The notes beneath the pieces were generated by a model. It was given only the letters and a program-made list of their open reading frames with translations. It made no database searches and was not told where the DNA came from. A DNA stretch of 15,074 bases from CAZGSN01 sp964371655 (GTDB lineage: Bacteria > Desulfobacterota > Binatia > HRBIN30): NCBI GenBank assembly GCA_964371655.1, contig CAYJOD010000124.1, forward strand, positions 1 through 15,074, written 5' to 3'. A program made the position numbers and the translations under genes. The first letter of the stretch is position 1; each line of letters starts with the position of its first letter. This document shows positions 1 through 6,890 of the stretch, one piece after another.

Positions 1-50
1 CCCCGGCCGCGGGGGGGGGGGCGAAAACCCGGCCCCAGTCTTTTCTTTTG
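1..50. other. Low-complexity sequence at the window edge, probable assembly-end artefact
   Basis: A G homopolymer of about eleven bases sits in a C/G-rich start. The in-frame translation here (PRPRGGG...) does not resemble UvrA, whereas the translation from about position 52 (VDFDATLLAPFMSERPC) does. I read this as unreliable contig-end sequence rather than biology. Confidence 0.5.
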
Positions 51-1758
51 TGTCGACTTCGACGCGACCCTTCTGGCTCCGTTCATGAGCGAGCGCCCGT
101 GCGGCGCCTGTCGCGGGCGTCGTCTGAACGAGCGTGCGCAACGGGTGAAGGTCGGCGGACAGGCGATCTGGGAGATCACCAAGTTGTCGGTGGACGATGC
201 GCTGCGCGAGCTCGAAGCGCGCCAGTTCAGCGGACGCGAGGCGCAGATCGCCGCCAACATCATGAAAGAGATCCTGCCGCGGCTGCAGTTCCTGCAGCAG
301 GTCGGTCTTTCGTATCTGACTCTCGATCGCCGCGCCGACACGTTGTCGGGTGGCGAAGCCCAACGCATTCGTCTCGCCGCGCAGCTCGGATCGAATCTAC
401 GCGGAGTTTGTTACGTCCTCGACGAGCCGACCATCGGCCTGCATCCGCGCGACAATGAGATGCTGGTGCGAACCCTGGTGCAGTTGAAGGAGCAGGGGAA
501 TACGGTCGTTGTCGTCGAGCACGACGAGGCGACGATCATGGCCGCAGACCTGGTCGTCGATCTCGGGCCGGGCGCCGGGACGCACGGTGGCCGGCTGGTG
601 GCGATGGGCCGAGCCGAGGAGCTGGCGGAGCATCCCGATTCGGTCACCGGTCGCTTCCTGGGCAAGCAGCGGGCGCGCAAAGGGCCGCTGCGCGACGTAT
701 CGCGCTTGCCGCGTCTGACGGTGCGCGGCGCGCGGGAGCACAACCTCAAACACATCGACGTGGATGTGCCGCTGGCGGCGTGGACCTGCGTGACCGGCGT
801 CTCCGGCTCCGGCAAGTCGACTCTAGTGCGCGACGTGCTCTACGCCGGCGTACGCCGGCGCCTTGGTCTGGCGGGTGCTCGCGTCGGCCGCCACAAGTCC
901 ATCGTCGGCTACAAGCATCTTGAGCGTGCCGTCGAGGTCGACCAGACACCGATCGGCAGAACCCCGCGCTCGATTCCGGCGTCGTACGTCGGCTTCTTCG
1001 ATGAAATCCGCAAGCTCTACGCGCGCACGCCCGAAGCCCGGGCGCGCGGCTACAGCGCCAGTCGCTTTTCGTTCAACGTCAAAGGCGGACGGTGCGAGAC
1101 GTGTGCCGGACAGGGGAAAATCAAGATGGAGATGAGCTTCCTGCCCGATGTGTACGTCACGTGCGATGTCTGTGCCGGCTTGCGCTACACCGACGAGACC
1201 CTCGCCATCAGCTACGGCGGCAAGAGCATCGGCGCGGTCTTGCAGCTGACGGTCGAAGAGGCGGCTGACTTGTTCGCCGCGATTCCCACCGTGGCCGGGC
1301 CGCTGCGGCTGCTGAACGACATTGGACTCGGCTATCTGACCATCGGGCAGGGGAGCAACACTCTCTCCGGCGGCGAGGCGCAACGCATCAAGCTCGCGTA
1401 CGAGCTCGGCAAGGAATCGCGGGGGCGTACGCTCTACGTTTTGGATGAACCGACGACGGGTCTGCACTTTGCCGACATCGAAAAGCTCATCGACGTCCTG
1501 CATCGCTTAGTCGATCGCGGCAACACCGTCGTCACCATCGAGCATAATCTCGACATCATCAAAGAAGCCGATTGGATCATCGATCTCGGTCCGGAAGGCG
1601 GAGATGGAGGTGGCGAGGTGGTAGCGGCTGGAGCGCCGGCGCAGATCGCCGCGACGCCACGCTCCCATACCGGGCGCTACCTGGCCGGGTATCTGCGCAC
1701 GGGGTGCACGACGGAAAGGTTGGAGAAGGGTAGAGTAGTTTCCGTTCGTCCCGAGTAG
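1..1758 (+). CDS. uvrA: UvrABC excinuclease subunit A, 5'-truncated by the window edge
   Basis: This is the DNA-damage-recognition ATPase of nucleotide excision repair, a cytoplasmic dimer that loads UvrB. The reading frame is open to the window edge, so the ATG at 85 (MSERPCGACRGRRL) is an internal methionine and roughly the first 390 of about 940 residues are missing. Numbering from that Met: first ABC signature LSGGEAQ 87-93, Walker B VLDEPTIGLHP near 111-121, H-loop VEHD near 134-137; second Walker A GVSGSGKST 238-246; zinc finger CETC 337-340 with CDVC 360-363; second signature LSGGEAQ 427-433, Walker B YVLDEPTTGL 451-460 and H-loop IEHN 485-488. All catalytic motifs of the second ATPase are intact. 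The last residues and the TAG stop lie inside a palindromic repeat (1742-1867), so the extreme C-terminus (about VVSVRPE) is probably repeat-derived. The family call is essentially certain. Confidence 0.97.
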   Translation, partial: PRPRGGGRKPGPSLFFCVDFDATLLAPFMSERPCGACRGRRLNERAQRVKVGGQAIWEITKLSVDDALRELEARQFSGREAQIAANIMKEILPRLQFLQQVGLSYLTLDRRADTLSGGEAQRIRLAAQLGSNLRGVCYVLDEPTIGLHPRDNEMLVRTLVQLKEQGNTVVVVEHDEATIMAADLVVDLGPGAGTHGGRLVAMGRAEELAEHPDSVTGRFLGKQRARKGPLRDVSRLPRLTVRGAREHNLKHIDVDVPLAAWTCVTGVSGSGKSTLVRDVLYAGVRRRLGLAGARVGRHKSIVGYKHLERAVEVDQTPIGRTPRSIPASYVGFFDEIRKLYARTPEARARGYSASRFSFNVKGGRCETCAGQGKIKMEMSFLPDVYVTCDVCAGLRYTDETLAISYGGKSIGAVLQLTVEEAADLFAAIPTVAGPLRLLNDIGLGYLTIGQGSNTLSGGEAQRIKLAYELGKESRGRTLYVLDEPTTGLHFADIEKLIDVLHRLVDRGNTVVTIEHNLDIIKEADWIIDLGPEGGDGGGEVVAAGAPAQIAATPRSHTGRYLAGYLRTGCTTERLEKGRVVSVRPE

Positions 1759-1867
1759 CGCCCATTTTTTCAGAGCGCGTATCGAGGGACGCCAAGCTGG
1801 TGATTGATTAGCGACAACGCCCCTCGATACGCGGCCCAAAGGAAGGGCCGCTACTCGGGGCGAACGG
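1742..1867. repeat. 126-bp palindromic (cruciform) intergenic element overlapping the uvrA stop
   Basis: The outer arms are 19 nt each (1742-1760 and 1849-1867) and pair with one mismatch (CCGTTCGTCCCGAGTAGCG against its near-complement). Inner arms of 13 nt (1776-1788 CGCGTATCGAGGG and 1821-1833) pair perfectly. The uvrA TAG stop (1756-1758) lies in the left arm. The element is followed by about 175 bp with no recognisable feature before ompA. It may act as a transcription terminator or mRNA 3'-end stabiliser, but no U-tract follows and a mobile REP/MITE-like origin is equally possible. Confidence 0.8.
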
Positions 1868-2030
1868 TTCAATGGCATCGTTCGGAGAGTTTTTCACAGC
1901 CTCTCGGATTCCGACGCTGAACCGAGCTCCTCACTCTTGGGTCGTGCACCGCCACGCGCACGGGTCAACTGGAAAAACCCCGGGAACTGTGTATGGTGGC
2001 ACGGTTGCCTCGCAGAGGGACCGGTTTACG

Positions 2031-2037
2031 AAGGAGG
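2031..2037 (+). promoter_or_regulatory. Shine-Dalgarno site deciding the OmpA-family start
   Basis: AAGGAGG is a full-strength ribosome binding site. It abuts the ATG at 2038 (too close) and lies 6 nt before the ATG at 2044, so 2044 is chosen over 2038 and over the upstream GTG at 1993. Confidence 0.8.
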
Positions 2038-2043
2038 ATGTCT

Positions 2044-3033
2044 ATGGATCGTGCAGGTAGGGTGTCGGCAGCGCTGTTGGTGTTAGCGGCTGTCGCATTG
2101 CCGGTGCGAGCGGAAGAAGGTCCGTTCGTGGGTGTTGACGTTGGTGTCTCGGAACCCATCAACGGGAACTACCGTGGGCACCTGCGAACTGGTGCGGCGC
2201 TCAATCCTTTTGCCGGATATATGTTCACCGAAAATCTCGGCGTCCAAGGCCAGTTGCACTTGGACTACCACAACTCCGATCTGCACATCGCCCGCGGCGA
2301 CGGCAACAACAACCAGGCGACATCCATGCTTGGCGGCACCATCGGGCCGCGACTGGAGGTGCCGCTCGGCGGGCCGTTCGAGGATCTGGTCGGACTGTAT
2401 GCGACCGGGCAGGGTGGCATGTTTACCGGATTGAGCGGCAGACTGAATCATTCCGCAGCCGGAGTCTCGCTCGGAGGCGGCGTCGATTTCAACCTGACCA
2501 AGACCATCGCCGTCGGGATTTTCGGTCGTTGGAACTACGCCTTCATGTCGCCGACCCCCGGGGATCTTGGCGAGGATCAAGACCCGCGTGAGCGCTTTGC
2601 CAGAGATATCTCTTGGGCGACGGCTGGGCTCGGCGTGAAGATCACCTTTCCGCCCGAGCCGCCGCCTCCTCCACCGGCGCCGGCGCCAGCGGTCGAGAAA
2701 AAGTTCGTGCTGCGTAACGTGTACTTCGACTTCGACAGAGACACCCTACGTCCAGACGCGATTCCGATTCTCGACACGGTGGTTAGCGAGTTGAAGGAAG
2801 ACGACGAGATCGCCGTGGTCGCGGAAGGTAACGCTGACAGCACGGGCACCACCAAGTACAACCTCGGGCTCTCGCGCCGCCGCGCCGGGCACGTGCAAAA
2901 GTATCTCGTCGATCACGGTATCGCGTCGACTCGCATCCGAGTTGAAGCAGCGGGAGAGAGCAAGCCGATTGCCTCCAACGCCACGCCAGAAGGTCGAGCG
3001 AAGAACCGACGTGTCGAAATTCGCGTCGACTGA
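2044..3033 (+). CDS. OmpA-family outer-membrane protein with peptidoglycan-binding domain
   Basis: A 329-residue protein predicted to link the outer membrane to the cell wall. Residues 1-23 are a signal peptide (hydrophobic LLVLAAVALP, cleavage probably after VRA before EEG). Residues about 25-200 alternate glycine- and aromatic-rich strands (FVGVDVGVSEP, GVSLGGGVDFNL, AVGIFGRWNYAF, ATAGLGVKITF), as in a small beta-barrel of the OmpA/OmpW kind. Residues 203-216 are a proline/alanine linker (EPPPPPPAPAPAV). Residues 220-329 are an OmpA C-terminal domain: VYFDFDRDTLRPDA, then NADSTGTTKYNLGLSRRRA, which carries the Asp and Arg expected to bind diaminopimelate, and a C-terminal GRAKNRRVEIRV. The usual G-H/Y-T-D motif reads GNADS here. 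It is probably its own transcription unit, as a strong hairpin follows 21 nt after the stop. The domain call is secure; the specific role is not known. Confidence 0.92.
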   Translation: MDRAGRVSAALLVLAAVALPVRAEEGPFVGVDVGVSEPINGNYRGHLRTGAALNPFAGYMFTENLGVQGQLHLDYHNSDLHIARGDGNNNQATSMLGGTIGPRLEVPLGGPFEDLVGLYATGQGGMFTGLSGRLNHSAAGVSLGGGVDFNLTKTIAVGIFGRWNYAFMSPTPGDLGEDQDPRERFARDISWATAGLGVKITFPPEPPPPPPAPAPAVEKKFVLRNVYFDFDRDTLRPDAIPILDTVVSELKEDDEIAVVAEGNADSTGTTKYNLGLSRRRAGHVQKYLVDHGIASTRIRVEAAGESKPIASNATPEGRAKNRRVEIRVD

Positions 3034-3054
3034 GATCGGTGAGACCGTCAGATG

Positions 3055-3088
3055 CACGCGGGACGGGTTTTCACACCCGCCCCGCGTG
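3055..3088 (+). terminator. Strong GC-rich hairpin downstream of the OmpA-family gene
   Basis: CACGCGGG (3055-3062) pairs with CCCGCGTG (3081-3088), and CGGGT (3064-3068) pairs with ACCCG (3075-3079), with one mismatch between the two helices and a 6-nt loop. It lies 21 nt after the stop codon. There is no T-run on either side, so it is either a non-canonical terminator or an mRNA 3'-end stabiliser. The remaining sequence to 3287 shows no gene, only a partly repeated GGCTTCAG word near 3150-3170. Confidence 0.45.
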
Positions 3089-3291
3089 GGCTTGCGGTTC
3101 ATCGGTGAGCTCGTGAAGGCCGCGGTCTATTGCCTAACGTGAGACTTGGCTTCAGACCCCAGGCTTCAGGATTTCCATTGTACCCGAAGTTTGTAGCCCG
3201 AAGCCGACTCCGACTTCCGGCCGAGTCTCGGTTGACTTCGTTTCCGCCCTCGACTTATAAGCCGCTCCACCTTTTTTCAGCGAGCAGATGA

Positions 3292-4320
3292 GTGTCCCGC
3301 ATCAGTGTTGAAGCAAGAAAAGCGGCGGAACGAGTCGTAGTTGTCTTGATCGTAGCCGTGGCGCTGGCGTTCCCCGTGCGTACGATTGCGGCCGGCGGCG
3401 CCGACAGCAACCACATCATCGATCATCTCTACGGAAGCTCGCTCCTCGACCGCAATACCGGGTGGATCGTTGGAGCCTTCGGCATGGTCGCGCGCACACA
3501 CGACGGCGGCAAGACTTGGCAGGTGCAGAAATCAGGCACCAGCGAGCATCTCTTCGATGTCGCCTTCTTCGATACTTCCAATGGCTGGGCCGTGGGGCGC
3601 TCCGGTACGATCGTCCATACCAGCGACGCCGGTGACACCTGGCAGCCGCAGGTCTCGGCAACCCAGCAACACCTGTTCAGTGTCAGGGCGATAAGCACGC
3701 AGCGGGCCTTCGCGGTAGGCGACTGGGGCACGATCATCAGTACCAGCAACGGTGGCAAGACCTGGGAAGCCCGCTCGATTGATCGCGATGTGATCCTGAA
3801 CTCGCAGTCGTGGCCAGACGCGCAGCATGGTTGGGTGGTCGGCGAGGCCGGTACGATTCTGGTGACCAGCGACGGCGGTACGACCTGGCAGGATCAGCAG
3901 GCCGGAGTCGAAAAAACCCTGTTCGGGAGTTGCTTCACGGACACCCAGCACGGCTGGGTCGTCGGGCTCGACGGGATGATCCTGCGCACGACCGATGGCG
4001 GTGCGACCTGGGAAGCGCAGCGCGGCGACACGCGCGTTGGCGGGTTGGAGCAGGTCGGCGCCAAAGCCGGCGTCGAGAATCCAAGCTTGTACAACATCGC
4101 TCTGGCCGGCCAGATCGGTTACGCCGTTGGTGAAGGTGGTGCTGTCTTCGTGAGCGAGGATGGTGGATCGACGTGGCAACGCAAGCCGGTGCCGGCGGCG
4201 GTAAACATGCGCTGGATCCGGTCGGTGTCGCTGGTCCCGGGGACTCATGGATTGCTCGTGGGAGCGAACGGGCTGACGATTATGGTCGCCGGTAACCAGC
4301 TAAGCCTTCCGGAGAACTAG
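3292..4320 (+). CDS. Exported Ycf48/HCF136-like beta-propeller with Asp-box repeats
   Basis: A 342-residue protein with an N-terminal signal sequence (about 14-34, VVVVLIVAVALAFPVRTIAA), so it is likely periplasmic or envelope-anchored. Six Asp-box turns of the S/T-x-D-x-G-x-T-W type begin at residues 69, 110, 151, 192, 233 and 288; the first five are exactly 41 residues apart. Each is preceded by a G-W/F-x-V-G strand (GWIVGAFG, GWAVGRSG, AFAVGDWG, GWVVGEAG, GWVVGLDG, GYAVGEGG), giving a six- or seven-bladed propeller. Ycf48/HCF136 itself assists photosystem II assembly, but non-photosynthetic bacteria carry such propellers beside RND transporters, as here, so I infer an accessory or scaffold role for that transporter. 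The GTG start has no strong ribosome binding site. The ATG at 3288 is in another frame and stops after seven codons. Confidence 0.88.
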   Translation: MSRISVEARKAAERVVVVLIVAVALAFPVRTIAAGGADSNHIIDHLYGSSLLDRNTGWIVGAFGMVARTHDGGKTWQVQKSGTSEHLFDVAFFDTSNGWAVGRSGTIVHTSDAGDTWQPQVSATQQHLFSVRAISTQRAFAVGDWGTIISTSNGGKTWEARSIDRDVILNSQSWPDAQHGWVVGEAGTILVTSDGGTTWQDQQAGVEKTLFGSCFTDTQHGWVVGLDGMILRTTDGGATWEAQRGDTRVGGLEQVGAKAGVENPSLYNIALAGQIGYAVGEGGAVFVSEDGGSTWQRKPVPAAVNMRWIRSVSLVPGTHGLLVGANGLTIMVAGNQLSLPEN

Positions 4321-4340
4321 CTTCTCGGGAATTCACAAAT

Positions 4341-4440
4341 GGCAAGGGACAGAGGGGCAAAGGGATCAGGGGAAATGGGAAGACGGCGTGTCCGAGCGTT
4401 CCCTTCTTCCCTTTGTCCCTTTGCCCCTGATCCCTTCGTT
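4341..4440. repeat. Imperfect palindromic element between the beta-propeller and RND genes
   Basis: GGGGCAAAGGGA (4354-4365) is perfectly complementary to 4416-4427, within arms built from shuffled AAGGGAC, GGGATCAGGGG and GGGCAAAGGGA words. The element occupies most of the 167-bp gap between two genes of the same cluster, upstream of the RND start. It could attenuate or process the transcript, or simply be an inserted repeat; no U-tract is present. Confidence 0.65.
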
Positions 4441-4487
4441 CCTTCCAAACTGGCGAGCCGAGTTCGAAGATAGGATTCACAAGGCAG

Positions 4488-6881
4488 ATGCTTCCTCGAG
4501 CGCTGATTGAAAAGTACCTGGCTTTCCTGCTGCGCCGGCGCATTCCGATTACGATCGCGATCGCTCTGGGGACGCTCTTCTTCGTCTGGTTCACCGTCTT
4601 CAAGCTGACGATCTTCACCAATTTTTTCGATCTCTACCCGCCCGGACATCCCTACATCCAGATCTACACCAAGTATCGCAGCATGTTCGGCACCTCGAAC
4701 GTCCTGTTGATGGCCGTCGAGGCGAAGCAGGGGACGATCTTCGACGACCCCGACGTCGTGCAGACCGTCGATCGCATTACGCTGGAGCTGCTGCACGACG
4801 TCCCCGGAGTCAACGGCGAGCAGGTCATCTCGATCACCCATCCCAAGCTCAAGACCACACTGACCTCGGGCTCCGGAATCAAAGTCGTGCCGCTGACGTA
4901 CCCGCGCGTGCCGCAGGACAAAGAGGATCTCGAGTTCCTGCGCCAGAAGATCTACACGACCGAAGGCGTGCGCGGGCTGTTTGTCTCGAACGACGACACC
5001 ACCACTCTGATCACGGCGGGTTTCTGGGAAGAGTACTTCGACCTCGACGGCATGTGGCAGAAGATCAGCCGCATCGTCGACAGGGAAGAAGCCAAGGGCA
5101 AGGTCAAGATCCACGTCGCCGGGCCGCCGGTTCTGTACGCCTACTTCATGCGCGCCCTGTCCAGCATGGGGTATGTGCTGCTCGCCACCAGTATCGCTGT
5201 GATGGGGCTGCTGTGGTTCTACTTCCGCACCGTACAAGGCGTGGTGATCCCCGTCCTCTCCGGTCTCATGAGTGCGATCTGGGGCCTCGGCTTCGCGGGC
5301 TTGTGCGGCTTCAGCATCGATCCGCTGGTGCTGGTCGTGTTCGTGCTCATCACCGCGCGGGCATTGAGCCACTCGGTGCAGTCGATGGAGCGCTACCACG
5401 AGGAGTACTTCCGCAGCGGCGACCAGCACAAGGCGATCATCGACTCCTACGTCAGCCTGTACAGCCCGGCCATGGTGTCGATCGCCGCCGACGGAGCGGC
5501 GACGCTGACCATTGCCGTCGCCAGCATCCCGCTCATGCAGAAGCTCGCCTTCGTCGCTTGCTTCTGGATCATCTCGATCTTCCTCAGCGTCGTTACCCTG
5601 CATCCGATCATCCTGTCGTGGATCAAGCCGCCCAAGCACGAGCAAAAGGCGGGGCGGATGTCGGACCGGCTCTACAACGCGATCACACAGCTTCTCCTTC
5701 GCATCGGCAGCGGCCAGATGCGCTGGATCGTCGTCAGCAGCTTCGCCGCCTCCATGGTCGTCGGGCTTTACTTCGGTCACTACCTCAAGACCGGCGACAC
5801 CGAGCCGGGAGCGGCGCTGTTGTACCGGAACCACCCGTACAACGCTGCTTTCCGTAAGATCAACGAGAAGTTCGTCGGCGCCAGCAACCTGATCATCATC
5901 GCCGAGGGTAAGAAACCCGGGGCGATGAAGGACGCGCATACGCTCAATCAGCTGGACCTTTTCCAGCGTTACATGGAGCAGGGCGAGGGTGCCGGTGGAT
6001 CGCTGACCGCGACGACGCTCATGAAGAAGATCTTTCGGTCGTTTCGCGAAGGCGATCCGAAGTGGGAGATGTTGCCGACCCGCGATGATCACATCGGGCA
6101 GCTGTTCTTCCTGCTCACGTCGGGAACCAGTCGCGGCGAGATGGACCGCTTTTTCAGTCCCGATTACACCAACGCGACGATCACCGTCTTCTACAAGAAC
6201 TACAACAACGACGTTATCCAGGGAGCGATTGCGCGCGCCAAGCAGTACATCGCCGAGCACGCGCGCCCCGACGACACCGTGCGCTACGTTCTCGCCGGCG
6301 GCTCGTTTGGGATTCTTGCCGCCGCCAACGAAGAGGTGGAGTGGTCGTACCGGATCAACGTGCCCCTCATCTTTGCTGCCGTCTTTGTCCTGAGCTTCCT
6401 CACCTATCGCTCCATCCTCGGGGCGTTGATCGTCCTCATCCCGTCGCTGGTCGCGCAGCCGCTCTCGGAAGCGGTGATGTATCTGGTCGGTATCGACTTC
6501 AACATCAACTCACTTCCGGTCGCCGCCATCGGTATCGGCATCGGCATCGACTACGGCTACTACGTGCTCAGCCGCATCGTCGAGGAATATGAAGTCGATC
6601 AGGATTTCGATGCGGCCAACGTCCGCGCCATCTCGACTACGGGTAGGGCGATCATCTTCACGTGCACGACGCTGGTGGTCAGCGTCATGTTCTGGCTCTT
6701 CCACCCGCTCAAGTTCGAAGCTGAGATGGCGTTCCTGCTGATGATGCTGATGATCTTCCACGCCATCGGCGCCCTGGTCTTCATTCCCGCACTGGTGTCC
6801 TTGCTGCATCCGAAGTTCGCGGTGGAGCGGGCCAACCACCAAGCGCGACTGACGGCGGCGCGTCTCGCCGCAGAAAAATAG
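4488..6881 (+). CDS. RND superfamily transporter, MMPL-type
   Basis: A 797-residue inner-membrane protein with two tandem halves, each with one helix, a large periplasmic domain and a group of further helices (about 12 in total). TM1 lies near 19-42, periplasmic domain 1 about 45-222, a helix cluster about 226-378, the second-half first helix about 412-430, periplasmic domain 2 about 435-622, and the last helices about 623-773. The second half carries the GIGIDYGYY motif (Asp688-Tyr689), the proton-relay pair of MmpL-type RND proteins; the matching place in the first half reads ITARALSHSVQ (about 288-298) and lacks the Asp-Tyr pair. Length, topology and the second-half motif fit proton-driven export or transfer of a hydrophobic substrate, by analogy with MmpL3 and hopanoid/sterol RND proteins. 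It ends 9 nt before the DUF1329 gene, so the two are almost surely co-transcribed. The start has an AAGG 3 nt upstream, a weak site. Substrate unknown. Confidence 0.93.
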   Translation: MLPRALIEKYLAFLLRRRIPITIAIALGTLFFVWFTVFKLTIFTNFFDLYPPGHPYIQIYTKYRSMFGTSNVLLMAVEAKQGTIFDDPDVVQTVDRITLELLHDVPGVNGEQVISITHPKLKTTLTSGSGIKVVPLTYPRVPQDKEDLEFLRQKIYTTEGVRGLFVSNDDTTTLITAGFWEEYFDLDGMWQKISRIVDREEAKGKVKIHVAGPPVLYAYFMRALSSMGYVLLATSIAVMGLLWFYFRTVQGVVIPVLSGLMSAIWGLGFAGLCGFSIDPLVLVVFVLITARALSHSVQSMERYHEEYFRSGDQHKAIIDSYVSLYSPAMVSIAADGAATLTIAVASIPLMQKLAFVACFWIISIFLSVVTLHPIILSWIKPPKHEQKAGRMSDRLYNAITQLLLRIGSGQMRWIVVSSFAASMVVGLYFGHYLKTGDTEPGAALLYRNHPYNAAFRKINEKFVGASNLIIIAEGKKPGAMKDAHTLNQLDLFQRYMEQGEGAGGSLTATTLMKKIFRSFREGDPKWEMLPTRDDHIGQLFFLLTSGTSRGEMDRFFSPDYTNATITVFYKNYNNDVIQGAIARAKQYIAEHARPDDTVRYVLAGGSFGILAAANEEVEWSYRINVPLIFAAVFVLSFLTYRSILGALIVLIPSLVAQPLSEAVMYLVGIDFNINSLPVAAIGIGIGIDYGYYVLSRIVEEYEVDQDFDAANVRAISTTGRAIIFTCTTLVVSVMFWLFHPLKFEAEMAFLLMMLMIFHAIGALVFIPALVSLLHPKFAVERANHQARLTAARLAAEK

Positions 6882-6890
6882 CTTTCGCAG

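Noticed and set aside
841..860. Tandem TACGCCGGCG duplication inside uvrA
   Set aside because: It encodes an ordinary stretch (YAGVRRRL) at a normal place after the Walker A helix, with no frame disruption; in GC-rich coding DNA this is unremarkable.
823..1503. 226-codon minus-strand frame opposite uvrA
   Set aside because: It lies wholly antisense to conserved UvrA motifs and shows no family features.
1965..2030. Possible extracytoplasmic-sigma promoter (GGAACT at 1983) before the OmpA-family gene
   Set aside because: No fitting -10 element occurs 16-17 nt downstream, so the match is not more than chance.
3292..4320. Photosystem II assembly role for the Ycf48-like protein
   Set aside because: There is no photosynthesis gene in the window and the neighbours are envelope-transport genes; the name reflects fold similarity only.
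4317..6260. Long (647-codon) open frame on the minus strand opposite the RND gene
   Set aside because: Its translation is biased (rich in Asp, Val, Gly, Arg, His, Gln) without domains or membrane segments, and it runs through both the RND coding region and the 4341-4440 palindrome. It is a codon-bias shadow of a clearly real gene.
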